Source of the DNA: Patagioenas fasciata
Lineage: Eukaryota; Chordata; Aves; Columbiformes; Columbidae
Direction: 5' to 3'
DNA length: 64,000 nt
NCBI RefSeq assembly: GCF_037038585.1
Contig: NC_092520.1
Coordinates: forward strand, 123,660,001 to 123,724,000
How positions within the stretch are numbered: position 1 is the stretch's first letter; each line of letters starts with the position of its first letter. A program made the translations under genes and the position numbers. The notes below the pieces were generated by a model, which worked only from the letters and a program-made list of their open reading frames with translations, was not told where the DNA came from and did not search any database. Below, piece after piece: positions 27,781 to 42,607 of the stretch.

Positions 27781-30700
27781 TCACTTTTGACAAGGGAAAC
27801 ACTTTTTTTCATCCACTATTTGTGGATGTGTCTGTAGGAATGAACCACCACAGAGGCACTTTGAAAGGGCTTCAATTTAATGATAGTTCAGTACCAAATT
27901 CTGACTGGTTATGACAACTCCCAGGGAGATTTTCAGACCTCATTTTCCCTGGTTTTAATCCAACCCCTGTTAACAATGTCCATGAGATGATACTGTTACC
28001 TATGAGGAAGCTCGTGTAAAATGAACTGGTGTTACAGTACAGTTTCTAGTAGACCACATCACGCTGGGAATATGAACAGAATCTGTGTCCCAAAAGCCTT
28101 TTCACTGTGTGGAGGGCTGACTCAATCTGGTTGACTGCTTCTGGTTTCCTTGCTATAAGTGACCCCACCTGTAATTGCTCAAAACTGCTGTGTATCTAGA
28201 GTGTCTAGTTGGGTATCGTTTGACAGGACAAAACATGTATTAAAAAATAAAAATTAAAAAACAAAAAAAAAGAGGAAGGAAAAAGCCTGTGACAAATAAT
28301 CTGATGCTTACACTGGTATGAAATTTCTTCACGCATTTCAGCAGTGCTCTGTTTTGCAGCACTGGAACAATTTAAGCCCTCAACAAATTTAGACCCTTAA
28401 AAGGGACGCAGCAAATGTTAACCAAACTTCTTTCCCCACGCCTCCAGGGCATTGATTTTAAACATCTAAGCTCCACTAGCCTTTGGATTTCCAGTTTTAG
28501 GCAGGAAGTTTATCAGAAAGGAAATACACATGCTGCAGGAAAATAGAGGCCTCTGGTACTTTCCAAGTCAGCATTTACGTGACTCGGGTTCATTTTGAGA
28601 AGAATAATTTATAGCAGTGTGAATAAATATTAGCAATGAGTTCTAACTGTCCAAACACGATACATAATACCCTGGGAAAATTTCCTCTGCTGTGTGCTAA
28701 TGACTGATTGCTGGCTTTTATGTTGTAAGTGACTGTAACGAGTAAATCATTTGAAAATAACTGACATGCTCAGGTTTGTTTAAGCAGCACTTGTCAAACT
28801 GCATCTTCAAGCCAATGTGAGATACGAGTTCAGTTTTCTGCTGCAATCAGTGTGGTCTCTCAGCCTGCATTTGTAAGCAACCATGCAGGATCAGCTGCTG
28901 AACATTATATATATATAAAAAAAAAAAGGTTTAGTGTGATTTGCATTGCACAAAATTGGCATTATATCAGTGTCCCTTCTCATTGAAATAAATACATTTA
29001 GATATTGAGTAGGTGCATAACTCATTTGGGAAGATCATCCTCAGGCTAATTTTAAGAGTCACAGTGAAAATGTATTCCTTCACATGCTCAATTTGTGTGG
29101 CGAGAAACATTTTCAAGATGTTGTTAATCACACCTTGTGACTGCTCCTCTAGCTGTACCCATGGTGTGTAAAGCTTCCTTTTTTCTTTTTCTTATTGCAG
29201 CTTTACTGAAATGGCTTTTTCTATCACTTTTTAGTCATCCAAGAGGAGACTGTTGTATGCGTCTCTCCTTGTCTAATGTTGCTTCTTACTTATGTGGGAA
29301 AACATTGAAATTTCATCATGAAAGAAAACTATGTAAAATGTTGCTTTGCTTGTCAATTGCATCTCTTTGTTGGTGTTAGCAAGAGATGTTTTGAAAGGTT
29401 AGGACCAGTTTCTCACTCTCTTACAAAAGAAATAAAGCGCTTGGGCAAGTTGATATCTAGACATTGCAAATTTTCCCCTGACTGCTGAAGCTTACATTTC
29501 GTGTGCTGGTTTTCTGCACAAACAGGGTTTTCTGAGGGTTTTTTTTTTTCATAGAAAAACAAGCAGAAATAAAGAAAATAGTGAAAAAATGTAGTCACAC
29601 AATTTACAGGAGCAATAAAAATTTCTCTACTTTCTACCTACTTTCTTATCCCAGGTGACAGTTAACACATTCATCTGTCTTGAATTTCTCTTTGGCTGTC
29701 CTCATTGTAATATCCAGGTGCTGCAGTTTACTGTTAAACAGAACAGTGTAGGAAGGAAGTCTTGGCCCTGTTGATTTCTGGCTTTGACAAGGACACAATT
29801 CATTTAAATGTCACAAATGAGATTCATCTTTTTCATTTCTTCCAACTGCCTGAGAGTACAGGTTTGGGTTTTGAATTGCTTGATGTGAACATCTGCACTT
29901 AACTGTCTTAAGAACCCAAATCTGATTTCATGGGGGCTACCAAAATCTCACCAAGGTATTATAATGGCTACGGTTCACTGCTGATTTGAGCCAGTCTTGA
30001 AGTGGTAACATGGATTTCAAAGGTTTCATCTCTTATTTCCAGTTTGTTGAGCCTGACAGTTTATTTGCTCAGCATTCATATTAGTCAGATGAGATTTTTT
30101 TGCCTTTTATTTGCCTTACTTTCTTTTGCATATCTTCGTGGAAAGGTGAACCTGTCCATTGAATCAAAGGGTGAAACTACTCCACTGATACAGGATAAGT
30201 GTTTGTATCATGGAAGATAGTTTTCCTCTGTTTTAATTTCTCACAAAGTATTCACATAGTTTTTAATAATGTTTTGTTGGGGGATGGCTCTCTGTCTGCA
30301 TTTGTGCTCAACTCTGCTTACTTTGGATCCAATGCACTCATCCAAACTGAGTATTCAGTGAGCAATTCTCTATCGCAGTCATATGCATAGCTTCTTACCA
30401 TCTGGCATCTCTATGGCTACTACTGGCCCAATGCAGTTTCCATGGTAGTCAATGGAAATTTTTGAGGCTGATTTCACAAAGCAATACATACAACACAGGA
30501 GAGAAAATATGTTAATCTTGAAAAGGTAGTAACAGAGCACGTCACTGAAGAATACATTTTCTTTGTTTTACCCTATTTATGTTGCAGGGAAAATGCAATG
30601 CCTGCCAGACAGATGAGGACCACTGACCCCAGATTCATCTGATATTTTTAAAGGGATGGAGAATTGTAAAACTGAGCCTCCTAAGCACAAAGTTAGCAGC

Positions 30701-33700
30701 CTAATTCCGCTGCTGTCCTTGAGAAAAGAGCTGTGGGGTGAAAGCAATTATAAATTGTGGTTGAAATCAGATAACAAAGCATATTTACAGATTTAGAAAA
30801 AAGGTACCTCCCTTAACAGCTTTTTGCTGTTATGAAAAATAATTCCCTCTAAGTCCTACTATGGTTATGTTTGTTTTAACAAAGGTATATGTGTGCTTGA
30901 TATCTGATTAATACAAGTCCTCCGTTGTTGCTATAGCTTTTTTGGGAATCAGAGAATTAAAAGATCACATTGAACAAGGTTCTCAAATTAGTTCAATTAC
31001 TGTAATCAGGGACAGAATCTTGATTGTATCTCTGTCATTTGCTTCACGTGCTTCTAATACAATGGTAATACGAGAGCTAGCAGTTTCCATCCCTTTGACC
31101 CTCTTATGAGTGAGACCAGAACCTCACCAGGAGAAAGGAAGCTACACTATTTGAAAGTGATTTTCACTTAGACTTTCTAACTATTATATTTTTCTCCTCT
31201 CTTCAGTTTATTCTTTTTTCTCTGTGTTAAAAATCACTTGGCTTCCTCTGGAGAGATTTTCCCTATCCCATGCCCTCTTTACTCCCAGCTTCGCTGACCC
31301 TCTTTTTACCTTTCTTTTCACACGGTACACAATTTGGGTTCTTTTCAAACAAATCTGAACTTTTACTTTGTTCTGATTTTATTTGTGGCCTGAAAAACAA
31401 AGCGCATTAACTTGAAACAGACACTGAATTGCCTATGGGGGTAACTTGCAAAGTACTGATGCTTGGAAGGTTCCCAAAAGAAAACAAAGCCCAGCAGTCT
31501 TGACTTGTTTGTAGAGCTGATGGGAGATCATTGACTCCTAAACCTTTGCCATCTCCTTCCAACCAGCCCCCTAAAATAACAAATACATGGGCTATGTCAA
31601 ACAGTTATGGTCTTCTGAATCATGAGCCAGACATAAGAGTGACATTTAGACTGTTCCTGCACATGTAAACATTAGTAGCATAGTTTTGGGGCAGCTCTGT
31701 CACGCATAGCAAAGCTGTACTGATTTACTCCCGCTGAGAATCTGGCCTGATGTCCCATATTGAACAATTGAAATGATGGATCTAGAAAACAAAGTTCACT
31801 CCATGTGGCATGAAGTACCTCTTTGGTGGTTTTGTTTGTTGCTTTCTGATGATATGCCAGGCAGTCTACAAGCAGGGAACCCATTTTCACAAGCCTGAAG
31901 TCTAATTTAGAAAGTAAAGCTGACAGGCCATGTTACAGGCAACAGGACCAAAGACCAGACTAAGGAGAAGAGTGGGACTTTGTAGTTGTGAGATACCCAC
32001 ACCTCAGTGGCTGAGAGAATGTGTGATTTGAATCAGCTGTGTAGCAAATGCAGGTCATTCATGACACTTTAGCGTTCATTTAGCTGACAGAAGTTAAATA
32101 TTTTCTCTATGCTTGTGTAAAAAAAAAGAAAAGGGGGCATTAACACAGGCAAGTTCTGCAGTCTAAGTGTTTTTAGTGATAGCCTGGAATAAAGTAATTG
32201 CTTACATGAAAGTGAAAATTTGATACTGAAATTTCATTTTGTTGCTAAAGAGGTTGAACATTTTTAGCCATATTGTGGAGAAATGCCACTCTTCATTGAA
32301 GCTGTGTCGTACATATAGTTTCAAAGTTTAAACAGCAAAAATTTTGCAATCTTAAGGGTTCCCAGATGGAATTAGCAGAGAGACAACAGAGAAGGAAGAA
32401 GGCACCTCTAAATACAACATTGGCAAAGGAAGAAAGGAGGGGTTTTTTTTCTCCTGATCAAATGGAAACATGAATAGGGCTACTATCAGAAATGCTACTT
32501 ATTTCTATATTGGTTTCAGAAACAGCAGTAGCGTTTCCAATGTAACTGCTGGTAGGATGTGGAGATGTAGCTTATGCCTTCATAGTGTCTCCCATAGAAA
32601 AAAAAAAAAAAAAAAAGTGGTAGTGTGGATTCTTCCTGCTTTCAGTAGGATTTGCCACAGTCTAAACCTGTGTGTTTGCTCACCAGGCTTGACTGCCTTA
32701 CCTTGACCAATGATTATGATTCATGCTCATCACATAGCACTGCGCAGTGTCATGCAACCAGTGTCCACTGTGCCAGCAGTGTCAAGCCTTCAAACAACAA
32801 AGGTTCTTCTTCAAGCACTGGCATGTGTTTGAAGGGCTGAATGCCAAAGGTACAGTGCATATTAATTTGATTTGGAGCCTGCCAGTCATACAAATTAGTG
32901 GGGATCTTGATCACAGAATACTTTTTGTTGTTGTTATTGATTCACCCTTCGTGCTTACCTAAGATATGCTTGCATTTCTTTGTTTGGCTTGCCTTAGCCT
33001 TCCTTCCTCCCCTCTTTTTACTTTCTTGTTCTTTGGACACAATAATTTCACCTGTATAGACATAAATACTCATCTAAAGAAAATAACACATAATAAATAG
33101 CCATACTAAAAGAAGAAATGGTTTGTTATCTCTCACCTCTTGGGCACAATGGATTACTTTGGCAAGAAATGTGACATGGAACACCTCATTTCTCTCATGC
33201 AGTACCGTGGCTCCCTGGGGTGACTCCAAAGCAGGCAATGGAGTTACACTCTTGTAAACACTGACGGGTGAAGCAAGACGCCAGCCCTGCGAATTTCCTC
33301 TCACAGCACCCTCTCTTCCACTGCATTATGCAAATGTATTACGCGTGTTCACTGCACTCAGCGTTTCTTTTTCAGGCCCTATCTATATAGAATTACTGAA
33401 GTCATCTAGGTAATAACTTGAAAGAAAATAGACTCATTCAATGAAAGATTTTGAAATTGCAATCAGCCCTTGAAAGAGGGAATGAAAACAGGGACAAGTA
33501 ACAGATGGTGGTGGTGGCTAATCTTTCAGCCTATTATTTTACCATATGGGGGTCTATGCCACAGACTTTCATGCTGAAAATAAAAGAGAAATTAATCATT
33601 GTGTGACAATATATTAGTTAAATAGCTCTGTTGCAGTGATACTTGCCTCCATCTAGAAACCATATGCAAGAGTATAGGCTCCAAAACAAGATACAGCTGC

Positions 33701-36000
33701 ATGTAGGCTGTTTTTGTGGTGACAGACATCATATGACTTCAGAGGAAAAAGAGCTACACCATTTAGTTTACACATAGAAAATGAATTTTCTGGCTATGCT
33801 AAGGAGTTTGTGAAAGGAAACCTACATACAAACACCCGATGGACTCTAATAGGAAATTATACCTTCTCTGTGGAATTGAATAGAGAATTACATCACATGC
33901 ATAGGACTCTATAGGATAGTTAAAAAGAGAAATTATTTCTTTCTGTATTGTGCTGGCAGTCTCCTAGCTGGCCTTTCTCCACTGGAGGTAGGAGTGCTTT
34001 AATAGCTGCAGGCTTTTATAAGTCACTTCTATTTGACTATAGTAAACATCTACAAATTTATGTATTAATTTCCTATCAAACTTCACAAGATTTTTCTACA
34101 AGAGGAACACCCAAAGAGCAGTTGTATTTATTCTATTTCTCTTGTAAATGTTTCCTTAAAATACTATCAAAGTAAGATCAGTTCTCCATCAGTAAACCAG
34201 AACTAAGGTACTAAACTTCTAGTTAACTTTCCTGCTGGCTATCTTCTCTGTGACTAAATGTGGTAATGAGAAGGACCAGCTTCAAAACATTCCTGGCTCC
34301 ATCTGATTACCAGAGTGTGTTCCAGAACTCATTCAGGCTTAACATGGTTGTTTTAGTCATAATAAAATTGATTTTAAAACAAATACTGGGCAGTACAGGT
34401 TCATGTACTGTCATTAAAGAAGAGAAGATAGGATAGATGGTCCATCTTGAGCCTGCTTCAAGTCACATGGTCATACCCATGCAACAGCACACAGAGAAAA
34501 ACTCTGAGATCAGGAATTGCTGTAGCCATCCACTAAATGATCTGATCAGTTAGTTGACTCAAGTAGAGCAAACCGTTCTTGGAACAGAAGATGACTGAGT
34601 AGCCAAGTTACTAATTTATAGCACTTTGAAATGGACTGCAGCCAGGAAGTCTTCATTTTATTCTTTGCTTCAGACACACTTGTTCCCTTAACCAACTGTT
34701 CACCCCTTACCTACCAAACTGTCAAAAAATCACTGCAGTGCTTCTTCGTTGGTGTCACTGTCCCAACATGCTATGACCAGAAGGACATGAACGAATAAGA
34801 GAAGGAAAAGGTATTCCTATTCTCTAGACCCTAGTGCTATGATTGCTGAGAAGCAAAATCTCCCTCATGTTTTATTGTTATTGTAGTGAGATTGATTTTG
34901 CTGATAAAAGGAAGTAGATTTTGTACCCTATTCTTAAAACAAAACTCAGGTCTGTAACAACAGCCAGAACCCACATTACTGCACTGCATAAGAGCTTGAG
35001 CTCTCATTTTGCACCATTTGGGCTCAGCCTAACCATGGTTAATGCTCTGAAATGCCACGGGCTTTTTGGGAGATACTGCCAAGGCCAGGCTCACAACTGC
35101 ACTATAAATATAAATAACTGTCATTAGTGGTTTGGAGATGCATGTCTATGTAATGGGGTAGGGGCAATAAGAAAGCTAGAGGTCAAAAGTGAGTCATGAA
35201 ATTTTGAGAGGCTAAAGAAAAGCAGAGGTGAAGGTTGCATCTCTGATATTTTTTCCTTTTGTATCTTTGATTCCATCTTTGCAGAAAGGGCATTTTCCTG
35301 TGTGTGCATAGTAGGAAAGAAATATGCACAATTTGACAATATATTTCATGCATGAAGTGCTGACAAAATTAATCTGGGGTTCTGTCACAATTTACTGTGC
35401 TGCAACTGGCCTCAGTGAATGGTTCCCCTAGAACTCCTGTGCCTCTGTCTACCCTTTTTCTCCAGCCAGCCAGAGGATACTTTTTAACCTAAAATCCTCT
35501 GAGTAGAAGGCAATTTTAGAGAAAGCCCAAATAATAATAATAATTAAAAAATCCTTATAAAAACATGATTCAAATTACACTGATATTGTGGTTAGTGGTT
35601 AAAGCAATCATTGCTATACCTTCTTTTCATATAACTTTCTTTCAACATTTGTCCCTGAGTGACACAGTCAGTTTTATCAGACTTCACATTACTAATCAAA
35701 GTACAGACCAAGCCTCTGACACTGCCTTTCAAATTAAGGATTGAGTTGAACCATAAAATGGCTCCAATTAAAATAGTTTGGGACAGAAAGTCTAAGATGA
35801 ATCTGAGGGGGGTTTTAGGGTTGCTTTTTTTTTTTTTTTTTTTTTCCCCATTCACCAGATTAGTGCATTCCTTGTTTGGTTTGTCTTGAACTTCTTTGTT
35901 ACCTCTATTCTCCTTTTCAAACATCAGTAATAATATTACTCTGTGAATTCAGGTAGAGATTTAAGTATTTATTTAATAATAATAATAAACACCAAACTTG

Positions 36001-36030
36001 ATAAATAAACATAAAATAAATAAACATAAA
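36001..36030 (+). repeat. Two perfect copies of a 15-bp unit
   Basis: The unit ataaataaacataaa occurs twice back to back, following an (AAT)n run at 35974-35988. Confidence 0.9.
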
Positions 36031-39000
36031 ATACAAGCCTTCTTTGGTTTAGGAAGGGAGAAAATTTTAGTTAGAAGAAACCATTTGTCTAGAACTCATC
36101 AACTTTTTATGTACAGTTATATTGAACTACTTAAAAGCATGGTATCACACAGAAAGTCTGATCTGCTGATCAGTTTAGTGATGTATTTCATTTCCCAATT
36201 AGACACTCAAACATTAATGTGAGTATTTTCCTTGTCTTTTGTTCAGGTCTTGGTCATACAAACACAAATTTAGAAAGTGTCTGTAGTGCTGCATTGAACC
36301 TTCTTCCTGGTTCCTAGAGAGCCGTGGGGAAAGAAGAATAAATAAGATCACTTAACAGAAAAGTTGAATTTTGCTCACACTTCAGTATAAGTCTGCTTAT
36401 TGTGTTTCTGAAACACACTGAGAAGGCAAAGTCTTACCATCAGAACAGACTGATTCATGGTTTATATGCAGCTAATTGCTTACTACTTAACCCACTTTTA
36501 GCTACGTCCCCATAACCAGGCTGTTTCAGTCTTTAAATGTATTCGAGTCAGTTCAGGAATATTAATTTGTTCCACTACCCAGAAGGGTGCCCAATTGTTG
36601 GGTCAGCTGTTAAAAAAGGGAAAATAGTCATTTGCACCAGGCAGCTTGCTTTCTTTCATTTGATCAGATTACAAATGATTAATCAAAACTAAACACTTCT
36701 TACAAGCAGGCAGTTCCCTGTATTTGAGGAAAGTCTACATTATTTAACTCACTGCGTGCCTTTTGTGAAGTACAGTTTGCCAGTATTATGTATTATTTAT
36801 TCATTAGCCACTCCTGAATGAATTTGCTCATATTCTGCTTTAACTTGTACCATCAGGGCTTGTAGTCCAAGCAGGAACATACAGCCCCTATACTATTTAG
36901 GTAAGGAAAGTTTATTACTTCACATTCATAGAGCCCTGGTTCTCCTGAGCCCTATAATCACAAAGGTCTTTTACTAGCATGACCAGGAAGTGAACTCACA
37001 TCCATTTCTCAAGGAATCCACAGTCTTCAAGCTTGAACATGAAATTACAGCTTCTGCAGCTCTATAAGAACATACTGTGACTTTCATTCTGTTGTGTAAC
37101 AATGTATTTTAAAGCCATTATGGACAGTTCAGCAGCTGCTAGAAATCAGTGTATAGCTCTCAAAGCCAAAAGAGCTTCACTTGTTAGCAGAGTTTGCTGA
37201 GGACTTGACCTCTTCTCATTCCTGCAGAATTCTTCTGAATCAAAAATGGTTAAAAAAACCTGATGCTTCAGGTTGTACTTACTTGGTCAGCACTGCTAAC
37301 CTGGAATAATCACATTACTAATTGAAGTTCTTCCGGATGTACAGTAGTGACATTCAGAGAACAAGCCCATCACAGGTGACTTGGCTGCTCTCTAAAGAAT
37401 CTGTATGCTTGTAAAACCCAACAGGTTATGCTTCTCCTTGTGTGGAATAGTGCTCCCATGTGTCAGGAAGTCTGTTTGCCATCACTGAGCTACTTCCACC
37501 TCAGTACAGGTCCTTGATTAAATCTCTCTGTGAAACTTTCCATAGTTAAAGGTTCAAATACCTCTTAAGAATTTGAACTGGGCAGCTGATATGTAACTTA
37601 TCTTTACCAAGATGCAAGCCACAGAGCAAAGGCTCAAGATGTCTTTGCTTGCTTTCATCCTCCTGCTCAAGGTTTGTGCATGGGCACAATCAGCATTTTT
37701 TCCTAATGAGGCTATAGCTGACCTGGAGCAAGGAAGCATGCTGGGTGGAAAGCCTCGCATCAGCACTCACACCAAGCACTGAGGGTGGCTTTGTGCACCG
37801 TGACGTTTTGCAGAGTAGGGACATCACATTTTGAAAGTCCATGATCCCTCAGGGATTCTGACTCATGTGGTGCGAAAATGAAAGATGAATTTTTGAATGG
37901 AGCATGAGGGACAGCTTCACAGTCCTGCATGCAGCTACTTCAGTAAATCAGAATGGTTTCCAAGGGCCTCCAGCTGTGTTACAGCTCTTCTGTTGCTGCT
38001 CCTGGAATATTACCAGAGAAAAAGGCAGCATCTTACACAAAGGCTGTGATCCTATAAATGTCACTAATCAGAATCCACCTACATGGAAGCACTTTTAGGG
38101 TAGAGAACTTTGGTTTCTATATCAGTAACCAAAATCTCTAGCACTCTCTGGATTGGCTTGGTGTGTTGTAATAGATAAGAAGAATGAGGGAAAGGTCTTG
38201 TTTGCCAAAAGACAGGACTTCTGTTGTTTCCTGTCTGAAATTCTAGATGAATAGTTGCATGATAATTTAGGGGACTAATTTGATGTGATCTTTCTCTTCA
38301 TTTACCTCACTGAACCCTGTTAATAACACCACAGACCTAAAACTTTCATGCTTTAATAGGCAAAAGTTGCAAAAATCAACATGAGAAAAAAAAAAAGGCA
38401 ATTTTTCAAGACAATGATTTGCAGCAGTAATACCTTCCATCTATCTGCCTTTGTGTTAATGTATAATGTATTTTTCTGACTTTAAATTCATTTTGAATCC
38501 TGACTCTCTAATCTCTGTAAAATTTCTGGTGGTGACCTCTACTTCTTGCATAATTACTGCTAATGAATAGTTTAAAATGCCTCGTTGAGTTGGAAAGCTA
38601 TTTATGTAGTTGTTATCCAGCCCAAAGTTTGAATTCCTCATAGTCTTCCTTGTATGTTTGCTTAGAAGGAAGAGTTATGGCTGTTAACAACCTGGCTGCA
38701 CTGAGGAATTGGTTCAGTTATCAACTACAGGGGAAGGCTGAGTGGAGGCTGAACCTCATGCTAAATGTAACCAATGCTTCCTTCATTTGCTAAAGTAATA
38801 TGTTACTAAAAGCAGGATTTTATGGAAAATTGGGGCGTGGGCAGCGAATGGTCTTGCTGCTCTACTCTATCTCTCTTCCTCTCTTTTTCAAAAGAAGCAT
38901 TGTCTTTTTGTTGTTGCTGTTTTTTCCTGCTTTACATGATTCAGTTTCATCTCTGTGAGAGCTGCATCAAAGGACTGAGAGGTAAATAAGATCCATGGGC

Positions 39001-42000
39001 AACTTTGGTAAAGCTGCCTTGGTTTGAGTGATATTGTGCAGGGTTGAATGGGTGGAGGATAGTGACCCAGAAGGCCTTCTTTAGCTCTCCTTGCCTGAAA
39101 TTTGAGCAAACTGAGCTTCTGTGGACAACTAAGGCTTGAGTCTTGAGTCTATATCTGAAAGCTTTACCTGGTTTCCTCTTTATTAAAAGGGTATTCAAAC
39201 ATTATCTCCTGGCTCCAAACCTGACTGAAGATGAAGTGATTGAGTGTTTGAAGCATTAGAGAGTTGCACTGGAGACCCTGATCAGCTACCCCACAGATGT
39301 CCTGTGTGACTTTTGGTGTCCTACTCAATCTCTCTGCACCTCACTTTCCCATTTATTTTAAAGTTGCGCTTCCATGCTTCTGGGAAAACTATGAGGACAG
39401 ATATACAAAAAATCTCTGTAGTTTCTCAGCCTTTCTGAATGGGGATATTACAGAGAGAGGTGAAAGCTGCTCAGTTGGTAGGCAGCTGTAGTAGCACAGA
39501 AGAAAAGTCATTGCCTCAACCTTTTCCCTGTTGGGAATCTTTTGACATTCCTACAATACAGTTTTTCAGCATGCTTCCTATTGCTAAAGCATACTTGTCT
39601 TCATTCTGATCTTCTCCCACATGAGAAGATGTAGGTAATGGTATATCAGTGAGCCTTACTAATCCCATGTTAGCTGAAAATATGGATGAAGGACAAGACA
39701 TTGGCTGAAGTTATGAGAACTGATTCCTGCAACTTCTCCAAGAGGTGGACAGGTGGAGAGTGTATCCCTCTTTCCCTACAGATAATAGAAACGAAAAATC
39801 AAGAGTGTCTGGAGAAGCAAAGCCTTCCATTTTTGAAGGGAAAAGGTATGTCAGGAAGGAGGGGCTGAGGAACCTGATTTTGTTTAACTGTGTGTCCAGG
39901 CAAGATTAAATGAAATTGGCTGAGTCACAGGAGAAACAGACAGGAATGATTCCATGATTCAGGGAAAAATTATAAACTGCAAGATAAAGATTGAGGATAT
40001 CTCTGAGGACTTTCCCCTAAGACCAAAGATGCTCCACTTGAATGAGGAAACATAAAAAGATGTGCTGATTTTATTGATCCACAGCCTTATATCTCGTATG
40101 TATCTAAGAGTCTTCTGTTAAAGACCCATTCACATTTTGCCCTAGAGGTTTGTTTGTAAGCCCTGGGGTACACAGAGGCTTGAACTCTGGCAAAGGAGAT
40201 GTTTAGGCTCTGTGCTTGGTGGGCTAGGGGAATAAGTCATCACAAGGCCTTAGGGGCCCCACATGGTGACTCTGTGCTCACATTTCCACAAAAAGAGACT
40301 CTACATCCTCCAGAGAGGTGGGCAGGTGCTGGGAGGACCATGGACATCACAGGAAGAGTGCATCAGTCCCCATAGCCTGATGAGCACCCAGATGAGAGTG
40401 AATAGGTGTGTTGGAGTAGGTGGGGGCACACACTGAGGGGTCAATGGCAGCAGTGATCTTACCTGCATGGCTGGATACAGGGACACCTAGTATGAATGTG
40501 ATCTTGGGTCATGCTTCCATCCAATGAACCTCTTGGCTCCACTTTAGTTTTGTCTGGCTTTTAAGAAGGACCAGCCCCTGATAACTCCAGGTGGCCACCC
40601 ACTGCGTGTTCTCATCCATCTGGAGTTCTGTCACCTTGCCACTACTGAGTCCCCCACCCTCATGAATTTCACTGCCATCTGGTTTTCACCTGATAATCTC
40701 AGTTTTTATTGGAAAAGAAATACATTTTTGGTGCTTGTGGCTTTAGAGAAAAATCTGAAATACGTGAACTTTACGTATTGTGAAAGAGTGTGGGCAAGCT
40801 AAAAGAGCTAAGCATTTATTATTTCTAAGTCTACTTTTTAGCATGTCTCGAGAATTTTGAGGCTGGATAATTAATTGGGATTTTTTTTTAACACTTTGAG
40901 GTGATGGTAACACATTTCTGAATCTCTGGATACAGCACTATGGAAAAAGCAAGACATGAAGAGGCCATATCCTGCCCTTTGCACATGTTATGTCTATCTG
41001 GAGCCATATCACAGAAGTGAAAGGGATTACTTCTGGCAAACAGGAAGTCTACTTCTGGCCTCTGGATTTGGGGGAGAGTTTCTACTCTCCAATTTCCTTA
41101 TGTCAGCTCATGTAACCATAATTATCAGGCCCTGTTCCCTCTTATCCCAGTCTCCTATTTGACATCTGTGCAGAACTCTGAAATCCCAAACATGTTGGTG
41201 TGAATCTGTGCAAGCACTCTGGTTCTGGGATTTCTTTTTTTTTTTTTTTTAATTTGAGGGATTTATTTCTTTTTTTCTGGTCAGGTGCACAGCACACGCC
41301 TGATTCCCACAACCGAGAGGAAGCAGTTTCTTGGTGTTCACTCTCCTGGGCAGTAATTACAATTTGTCAGGAATGCAGTTGATTTTGTAATTCAGCATTT
41401 CCCCATAGCACAATTGTGTAACACCTATACAAATACTTGTTCCTGTTAAATGCTTGGAAAAAAATAAAACATTATAGTGGTAGCCAGAACAGACCTAAGG
41501 TACTTGCAGAAACAAAATCTTATCTTTCCCTGTCCTTGAACCTGGTCCAATGTTCATTAAAATAGTCAGTAACACTCCCATTGACTTCTGTAGGAATAAC
41601 TTCAGACCCTAAATATTTGTAGTTCCTGGTAAATGCTATAATGATGGCCCTAATCTATTTATATATTCAGGTGGCATAGTAGAGGTAAAACAAGACTGCC
41701 ATCATTGCTCAAATATAAATCTTAAGGGACAGAACCTGTGCATCAACACAGAACTCAGTTCCTGTGCTCCTGCAATAACTGCTTCCTCTGATTATAAGTC
41801 TGATAAAGGGACCAAACTAATTTTTTCTGATTATTTTTTTTTTCTATTGAAGCTTCTTCTTATGGTGTCGGGCTAGTACTAATTTACACCATCTTGTATA
41901 CTTTGTCAAAAAGCCCCAAAGAAGAGGTTAATGTGACAGACACAGTAGCAGTGGTTACTACTTCCTGGGCCTTTTTAAGTCCTTAAGAGTAAGCATTTAG

Positions 42001-42582
42001 AGCAGAACAAAAGTTGTGAAATCTGGTAGTTACAACCCAGGATTTCTTGTGATTATTGAATAGCTGTAGTATTACGCAAGACAACAGCAATGAAGTTAGA
42101 AAATGGGAATGCAGAACAAGCAGTTATGATTTTCCGTAATTTTCTTTTAAATTTAATTTGGAAGGAAAAAAGTCCAGGATAAGAAATACTTAAGGAAATA
42201 TTTTAAAATCGAATATTTGTAGCCTGCTGGTGAGAAATTACATGGTTATCAAAATATCTGCTGTTCTCCTATGGAAATAAGGCCTTCAGACGTCTGTCCC
42301 CATCTGGAAAACAATGCAATTGAAGTGACTGACAAACTATTTGCACAGTGATGGCTCTTATTTAGCCTGCCATCCCTACCAAATTCCTTGAAGTATTACC
42401 CCCCTCTTCTTGCCTCATGGTGCTCCTACAAAACAGGCAGAAGTGTAGACTCAAAGCAAAAAAATTTTAAAAAGTTTTGAAGACTGTGGGATTTTTGTCC
42501 ATTTTGGATGTATGATTGTATGAACTATGTGAAAAGCATTTTGGTGTGACACTTCAGTGTCATTCATTTAAGCAGAAAAAAA

Positions 42583-42607
42583 TTTTTTTTTTTTTTTTTT
42601 TTTTTTT
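42583..42607 (+). repeat. Poly-T run of about 25
   Basis: This is the longest homopolymer in the window. Shorter A/T runs occur at 1243, 13744, 32597, 35826, 41238, 46668 and 50332. I found no retroposon body attached to them. Confidence 0.9.

Noticed and set aside
30030-30145. Hydrophobic block between a cttatttccag acceptor and GAAAG|gtgaac donor
   Set aside because: Considered as a receptor transmembrane exon of the candidate gene, but the peptide matches no seven-helix pattern I know.
40301-40560. Possible minus-strand exon ending CCATGCAG|gtaagatc
   Set aside because: The donor is excellent, but no partner exon or protein-like frame was found. It may be a non-coding RNA exon, which I cannot support.
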